Notes under the pieces: model-generated
The model's database searches: none
What the model saw: only the letters and a program-made list of their open reading frames with translations
Told to the model about the DNA's origin: nothing
Translations under genes and position numbers: made by a program
Shown: positions 57,501-64,000 of the stretch, one piece after another
Layout of the letters: every line of letters starts with the position of its first letter
Numbering within the stretch: the stretch's first letter is position 1
Origin: Scedosporium boydii
Lineage: Eukaryota > Ascomycota > Sordariomycetes > Microascales > Microascaceae
Length of the DNA: 64,000 nt
Direction: 5' to 3'
Assembly (NCBI GenBank): GCA_002221725.1
Contig: NJFT01000028.1
Coordinates: 124,001-188,000, forward strand

Positions 57501-60500
57501 AGAGTCTCTGCTCGGAAGAGGCGAGTTCGGCTTCTCGCAGGAGCCACTATCGTTGTGAATGGGCCACATAGAACCCTAACCCTAATATCTGGCGAAACGG
57601 CAGACGGCCCGTTATCTAGCCCAGATGATACCCAGTCGATTGAGCTAGAATTTTCCATTCGAAGCTGTTTAGCCTACCTGCCAGTAGACGGCAGACGCTC
57701 TGCCTCGCGTAGAAATGCCGTAGCGATTCTCCAGTCTCTCGCTTGCTCTAAGTCACGGTTCCCAATATACCCGAACACTATCCGCCTCTGACAAGGAGTG
57801 GGTCCGAGAAACCGAACAGGCTTGATGGAATACCGTGGAGGTTTCATACGTACTCCGTGAGCTCGCATGCTCCCAGTACGGGAATTGTCCCGGTGCCCTA
57901 GTTGCCGATAAGGCTTCTTAGACCCCTAGGGGGAAAGGGAGTGGAGGACTGCTGTAGACTGTCGACGCTTGGGGCGTGGTTAAAATAAAGCCGCGGGTGT
58001 GCCCTGGGAGTCGTAGTAGGCTTTTCCAAGGGCGGTGGGTGAACCCAGCCGGCATCTGGCAACTTTCATGAGAGGGTCGTCCGAGAGCGATGGCTCCATG
58101 AAGTCTCGTACGTACAATGGCGAGGAGGCAGAACTGCGGAACCGCAACGACTCTGGAAAAAAGCAAGCTAAGAAGCACCGCACCGATGTCGCCTCGTATG
58201 ATCATCATTCTGCCTTTAGCTTACTCCGGCGAAATAAGAGGTGAAGGTTGAATCCCATCCGATCCACGGCGCGTCATGACCGGGCCGATGATCCTCTCAT
58301 CTCGATATCAAAACAATGGACCCGCCATCTACAAGCATCGTATCCGCGTCCTCACTATACAGGTCCACCGTGGAATGTATGTAATAACCACCTCTTCGCA
58401 ACGTTTTCCGTCCCCTCAGGAGAGGGCGCGAGAACCGTCGGCTCAAACCAGCGCTCTCGGAGGATAGTGAACGGAGAACAAACAGCCAGCACACGGGACC
58501 ATGATAACCAGAGCAATATAGGTTTGTTGAGTGAAGACGTTGACGCGAAGGGCGGGCCCACCCGGCACTAAGCCGTAGTGGCCAGCTTGAAAACTAGCCC
58601 GGATATAGACAGTACTAGGGCTTTGAGCTCCAAGCTATTGACAGCATTGAGCAAGACAATGGACCCGAAAGGCGGAATGGCTTCCGATCGAAGAATCGCG
58701 AGATGTTGGAAGAGGAGGCTCGGGTCAATCCACGAGCCGATCCCTTCCGTGCTTTTCGTCTCTGGACGCCGAGTTCCCGACGGGGGAACGGAAAGGGACA
58801 GCCCCTCTCCCGGATGGGAGGGGTTTTCACTTCTTTCTCGGGATAAGATTCTCAGAGTCCAGCCCATCCGTCTTGGACAATGTCCTCAACGGAGCACTGC
58901 AGCCGTGGTCCATGACTCGAAGCAGGATCTCCTCCCCAGGCACACCGAGTCGCCCTGGATCACCTCACCTTCTCTTCAACCTCTTAGTCAAGCCCATCTC
59001 AGCGCAGAATCCGGCCCGTGACGTGGCAGGGCCCCGTCTAGAGAAGCGCCTTGGTGGAGACCCGCATGGATGGCGCTGCTTCCTTTGCTGCAAGAGCCAA
59101 TCTAGACCACAACCATAGATTTGCTTGGCTTTTAGAGAGGTTGCTGCTTTTCTCCTCTTTTGTTCCCCTTTGTTTTTTCTTCACCTTCTTACAACCCTTG
59201 TCCTCTCCTTCCACCGGACAGGCACACGTGGAGGCCCGCCGGGGTAAGATTTGGGCTGATCCCAATCCCATTGCCCTGTCAAGAAGCAACAGCATAATGC
59301 CTAGGTATTCTGAGGAAGATTGTCGATGTCGCGCAGATGTGGGTAACCTCGCCCTCAATCCTGGCTGACCAACCTCACCGCCGCTGTCCCTCTCTCCTTT
59401 CTCTTATAATTTTCGTACTTTGATGTAGTAACCAGACTGAAGGGCGACCTGGTGGTTTCATTTACATAATTTGCCTTGGGATAAGAAGATTGTGGGGTAC
59501 TAGGATATGGGGTTACGGAGCGACACCGAATGACACCGGATTTTGCGGGGAGCATTGGGAGTAACCCAATCTGGGGAAGCTTGCTGGATGCTAGGGAAGT
59601 GGGTGATACACTATCAGGGTTGGATCCGTAGCTGCTGCAAATGTGATATTCTCTCAATTGGTCCTGGATCTCGGGATTATGATGGTCAATTTCTTCACGT
59701 CTGGACCCGCAAGACCAGGAGGTTAGGGCTGAGCTGGGGCAAGATGGACGTGATGATCCTTGCGTACTTTTTCCCTTGCGACCAAGCCGATGGGCTGTCT
59801 TGATTGGATTACACCATTGGTCACGCTCAACTTGTTTCTTGAGGAGACACCAGACATCCAGCGCTCGGATAGCACAGCATACGGAAGCAAACATCACTTG
59901 AGATAGGAGAGGAGATGGGTGTGCTTGTAGTTTCCAAGCCTGTGGAACGCTTCTCGATGCTTCGGATTCTCTGTGTCTGAAAGAATGAGAAGATCGGCAG
60001 ACACGAGATGCGGCTCCTGGCAGATCTCGGGAGGAGTGAAAAATACGCGATATAACACAATGGTAGACGGAGAGATCAGGACCATTGTCAAGATCTCGAG
60101 CTCGTCGGTTCCGTCGACATGTCGAATGACAGTGGTCGCACAGGATCTTGGCTGAAGCAAGGGATTTGAACAATATTTTCTTTGGGTGTACTGAGCATAG
60201 AAGCGCCGAGTACGATGCTGCTTGACAAGCAAACACGCCGAATCTGGCCTAGGTTGCTGCAACCGGCTTCGCGCCCCCGGATTGTTGGGGTGGAGGGACG
60301 AGGTTGGCAATCCTCTTGCTGTTTCTGCGAGCACTAGCAAGTTACACCTTTGAAGATGCATTCGCGCTAAGGATCGGGACTAATATAGTAAGATATTAGT
60401 TTCACTGGAGGACCAAAATACCTGTTCTCTTCTCGGCGACATTTTGCGACCTTGCGTCGGGGTGAGCTTTGATGTCTCCGCGAGTGCAGACGATGGTCTT

Positions 60501-62528
60501 GGGTCTTCACAGACGATCTGCCCTCACCCTCGTCCGGTAGGGTAGCATTTCTACCGTGCAGTATGGCAGGGTACAGTCGGCATTAGGTCCCTGAAGAACT
60601 TATTCTTCCAGGTCCGGCCGACTTTTAGCGCCGACGAAACCTGCTCAAACCCCGTGTTCGGAAGATGGCATCGTCTCCAACGGGCGAAAGAGTCAAACGA
60701 AACTTGGCATTGAAGCGGCGCCAGCCGCCCACTCACCTCACGGTAGGGGCTGGACTCTCAGATCCAGTTGACTTTGCTTCTCCCTTGAAAGTAGTTTAGC
60801 TTCTGGCGGGCTCAGGTGACTGGTCCTAGCCCGGAGTATATGAAAGAAAGGTGGCAGCGCTATTGTAGCGCCATCTTAGATTAGTTTATATCGTCGGTGG
60901 AGGACCAGTCATGTCATGGCTCGACGAATAGGACCGCTTCTCCCTTGTTCCGGTGTGATGTGAGACCGATGGATCAATTGAAGCGATGTGGGCCAACTGG
61001 ATCCATTGAACCGGAAACGACGGAGCGAGAGGGACTGATGGAGCGAAGCTCCACTTAACCTGCCTTGAACTCCCCGGTGGACAACTTCGCCACTCTCATA
61101 TCATCGAGGGTCGACCGAGAGTGTAAGCTGCGTACTTTGCTGGACGAAGCTTTCATTGCTTCGAGAACTGAATAAAGTATAATCCTTTGCTTCGCTTGGC
61201 CGGGCTCCGACACTCTGAAGGATGACACTTCGTCGTTGAAGATCGCCAGGTCCCATTATGCTGGGATTTTCCGGGGAGGATGCATTGCAAGCCCCGGCAC
61301 TCCTCTGGGTGCACGTGCGCTCTTCCTCATCCGCCCAGGCGCACCATTATTATCAGACAAGGGTTGACGCTGGTTCGATTCCATCCTTCGTAGATTATTA
61401 TTGATTTCGTATCTCAAGATAAATATTACGGAGGTTCTCTGGACATTGGATCTCAATTGGACAGGGGTCGAATCGAGATCGCTCGTAGCATCATTCCGTT
61501 AACGTCTTGTAGGTTAAATACAGCGTTTTACACCGCCGTTCGACAGCCGTTTGAGTCGCAGCGCCGTCCACAGAGACGCAAGCCCCTCCCCTAGCGTATA
61601 CCTGATGCAGGGCGGTCCTCGCCTCACAAGATCCAGACCAGCAGTCCAGTGCTTCAGGTACGCCTTCTTGGGCGAGTGGCTGGCGGGAATGTACTCATTC
61701 CAACTTCAGTCACTGCTGCAATTTGGGAACCACGCGCACGCCAAGCTTTTTGCAATTGATGGTCTTTGTGGTACGACAACACTGCCCACTAATAGGACGC
61801 AAAGGGGCATGGGGCCGGTAACCCAGCTGGTTGGATTGCCGACTCTTTCGCAAGCCGAGTCGACCGATGCACCCCTTGTCGAGTAAACGCACGGATGCTG
61901 GCTTGGTGTCAGGCTCCCTGTGTCATTTGGGGCTCCAGAAAAAAGCTCCTGGGTCAGGGTTGTTAGGGACACTCGTGACTGCTTTTCACTGCTCGACACG
62001 ACGCAGCGCTATTGACGAGAACGGCTAGCTGAGGCAAACAGACGGGGAGCGACAGGGGCCGATGATGTCTCATTCCTCAAGAGAGTGCTGGTCTTAGACA
62101 GAAGAGGGTCGAGAGCTTGAACTTTTGGATCTGGTGGACTGTTGGCTCTTGGGTGATGGGGCACCCTTGCGGACCGGCCGCTAATTTTGGGTGCAACCCT
62201 GTATAGAGTACATATTGATCTCTCCAGAAAATAACTCTGCATCCTCCTCGAGGCGTTCAAGCGTCCAAATGGTGTCCCGAGACAACGTTGTGGTCCGACG
62301 GAATATCCGAGAAATTCGCAGTTAGATCAGGATAACTGTTCCTAGCCTCGCCGTATTCAACGGCAACAGGGTGCGGGAAAACGGAGCAAACGGTCGCACA
62401 TAAAGGGGACCCAGGACGGGAAGAAGAGGGGGCCAAGCTTTTGAGAGCTACATTGGGGGCCTAGAAGGGTGGAACGGAAATGCAAGTCCGGTAGAAAAAG
62501 ATCCATGGTCGACATTTTCACGGCTGCA

Positions 62529-62545
62529 TATGTACTTCGTACATA
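62529..62545. repeat. Palindrome, TAC-TTC-GTA family (arms TATGTAC)
   Basis: Seven-base arms TATGTAC and GTACATA flank a TTC centre. It is one of three copies within 140 bp. Confidence 0.85.
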
Positions 62546-62618
62546 CTATGGATGCAGAATGTGTAGAATTGTGTTCACTCTGGGGAGATTTTTGCAGGAA
62601 GGAGGGATAGTTGTATCG

Positions 62619-62635
62619 GAGGTACGAAGTACCTC
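62619..62635. repeat. Palindrome, TAC-TTC-GTA family (arms GAGGTAC)
   Basis: Seven-base arms GAGGTAC and GTACCTC flank a GAA centre, the opposite orientation to the copy at 62529. The outer arm bases differ from that copy yet still pair with each other. Confidence 0.85.
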
Positions 62636-62654
62636 TTGGAGCGACGAGGTACAA

Positions 62655-62669
62655 TTGTACTTCGTACAA
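62655..62669. repeat. Palindrome, TAC-TTC-GTA family (arms TTGTAC)
   Basis: Six-base arms TTGTAC and GTACAA flank a TTC centre. A further GTACAATTGTAC palindrome overlaps its left arm (62649-62660), and a variant TACTCCGTA follows at 62676-62684. Confidence 0.85.
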
Positions 62670-64000
62670 AGCGATTACTCCGTAGATTAGCTGGACACCA
62701 TCATGTGCGATCGGTGAGAAGGACGTCTGGAGATTTGATAGGAGGGCAGAGGAGGTGTTAACGGGAGTTTTATTGAGGTTAAAAAGCGTTGAGAGGGTCG
62801 AAGATGTTATCATTGCGTCTCACCTGCCGCTGCCGTGAGAGACCGAGCATGTGCGATCGACATTTATACTAGTACCTATTGAGGACATCGCGGCGTGCGG
62901 GAAGGAGCTCCAGACACCATCACAACTTCCAGTTGTAATTGCCGTTTCCTGCAAGTTTGTCCGATGGTGTCTTATCTCCAATAAACGAATGAGGTAGCAA
63001 TGTACCAACCAGGAGTACCACACCACATCTACCAGGGTCACGGACGTTAGAGGAAGGGACGCAATCCTACTTCGTACTCGAAGTCGAAGATAATTAAAAA
63101 TAACACGGTTGTGGTATAGATTGCACTGCCACAGGCAAGGTCCTGGCGAGGCGGGATTGATTTGAGTTGACCCAGTTGAGAAAGGCGCCGTGCTTGTCTG
63201 GTCCATCACGCCTGTTTCAGGGCCCTGAATCTGGAAGTGGGCTGTCTTGGGGCCTCTTTGACAACATTAGCGCCACGGCACATTCGATCACGGACCAATG
63301 AAATAAATCCCCGTCGTATCTCGTCTCCCATCCGTTATATTGTACCACTTTGTTTCTCCTCAGCACTGCCGGTTCCGTATATTATTTCTTGGATCCAAAT
63401 CACGTCTGGAGCTCGGTACCAAGTGTGTTTTCCGCGAATGCAACTACGACTGCCCACTGAGAAATTGTTCTTCATATCCCGAAGCGTGACTCCGCACGAA
63501 GCTATATGTTCTCTGACTGCTCTTGACAATGGTTGAACCGAGGCGCGGTCTCATTGCTCGACGGCGAAACGGGTGTCCCCAAGCATAAGACAATCTGTCT
63601 TGCCTGGATGTTGAGCTTTTTCAATCAACCTATCAAATATGACAATCCTCACCCTGAACGGGCGCTGCTCCAAAAAAGATGCGGATGTCTCTTTCGAGAC
63701 ATACATCTACTTCGTACGAGGTAATAACACTCTATACTATCGGTCGACCTCTCCTTCCGTTACCAGAGTTCTGATTGAAATGCATGTGACTGCGTGGAAA
63801 CGGGAGGGAATTACGGCTGGCCAGAGTTGTATTATATCGGATGATGCGATCAAACGGGAAGACGTCAATCCCTCACCCGACATTGGGAATTTTGAAACAC
63901 GGCGAGTGCCTGGTGAGTATCATATGGGGTAATGCGCATCAGTTCGGTCTGGCGTCTGACTATTTCTCGGTGACGCGCCCTTCAAGATACCTCGAACACA

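Larger units (their letters stand above)
51944..64000. other. 12 kb region without a supportable gene
   Basis: The first several hundred bases hold the Krev-1 promoter. Beyond that I find no coding region with recognisable features on either strand. It is not visibly AT-biased, so it does not look heavily RIP-mutated. It holds two ATTGATCAAT palindromes (53691, 54633), a CAGGCA-type imperfect repeat near 54450-54510, two telomere-like repeat units (57574-57585), a 293-codon minus-strand frame (59355-60236) and eight TACTTCGTA-core palindromes (55023, 55137, 56220, 62533, 62623, 62658, 63068, 63708). Old transposon remnants or non-coding transcripts are possible. Confidence 0.45.

Noticed and set aside
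61368..61379. B-box-like GGTTCGATTCC that could mark a tRNA
   Set aside because: No A box or acceptor-stem partner lies at a suitable distance on that strand, and no terminator T-run follows.
1..64000. CRISPR arrays, intact transposons, LTRs, rRNA genes
   Set aside because: No regularly spaced direct repeats, transposase or reverse-transcriptase motifs, long terminal repeats or 5S-like sequence were seen.

Overview
The window is nuclear DNA of a filamentous ascomycete (Pezizomycotina, most likely Sordariomycetes). The genes are eukaryotic, with short GT-AG introns of about 50-150 nt, often with a CTAAC branch site just before the AG. They include typically fungal families: a PQ-loop vacuolar transporter, an Ayg1-like hydrolase, Krev-1/Rsr1, Fmp46 and an S1/P1 nuclease. 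I cannot place it to genus.

Layout. The left 21 kb is gene-dense and mostly housekeeping: an SDR dehydrogenase facing an Ayg1-like alpha/beta hydrolase (0.7-3.4 kb), glucosamine-6-phosphate N-acetyltransferase GNA1 (5.1-5.7), fumarase with a probable mitochondrial presequence (7.7-9.5), Pol III subunit RPC11 (10.6-11.1), the Fmp46-type redox protein (11.8-12.4), ribosomal protein eL14 (13.9-14.5), NAC alpha (15.6-16.4), a Ypq-type PQ-loop protein (17.2-18.6) and a secreted S1/P1 nuclease (20.3-21.4). The rest is gene-sparse: a secreted Asn/Gly-rich protein (26.4-28.1), a decayed secreted-protein gene (30.6-30.9), aspartate-semialdehyde dehydrogenase HOM2 with an upstream Gcn4/Cpc1 site (32.7-34.2), a PY-motif single-pass membrane protein (37.9-38.7), a small type I membrane protein (41.0-41.6), GPI2 (47.9-49.7) and an eight-exon Krev-1/Rsr1 GTPase (50.7-51.9). 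From 52 kb to the end I find no supportable gene.

The genes do not form one pathway. Gene models were spliced by hand, checking splice sites, reading phase and family conservation; all are consistent in phase, but none has transcript support.

The most interesting unexplained signals are not protein genes. One is a family of short palindromes with the core TAC-TTC-GTA, at least 22 copies, all between 20 and 64 kb and none inside an annotated exon. Another is a Pol III-like unit (A box, B box, T6 terminator, closing stem) at 6.36-6.48 kb. Other points are an out-of-frame upstream ORF overlapping the GPI2 start, very small exons in several genes, and a missing zinc ligand in RPC11. I see no CRISPR, intact transposon or clear multi-gene novel system.
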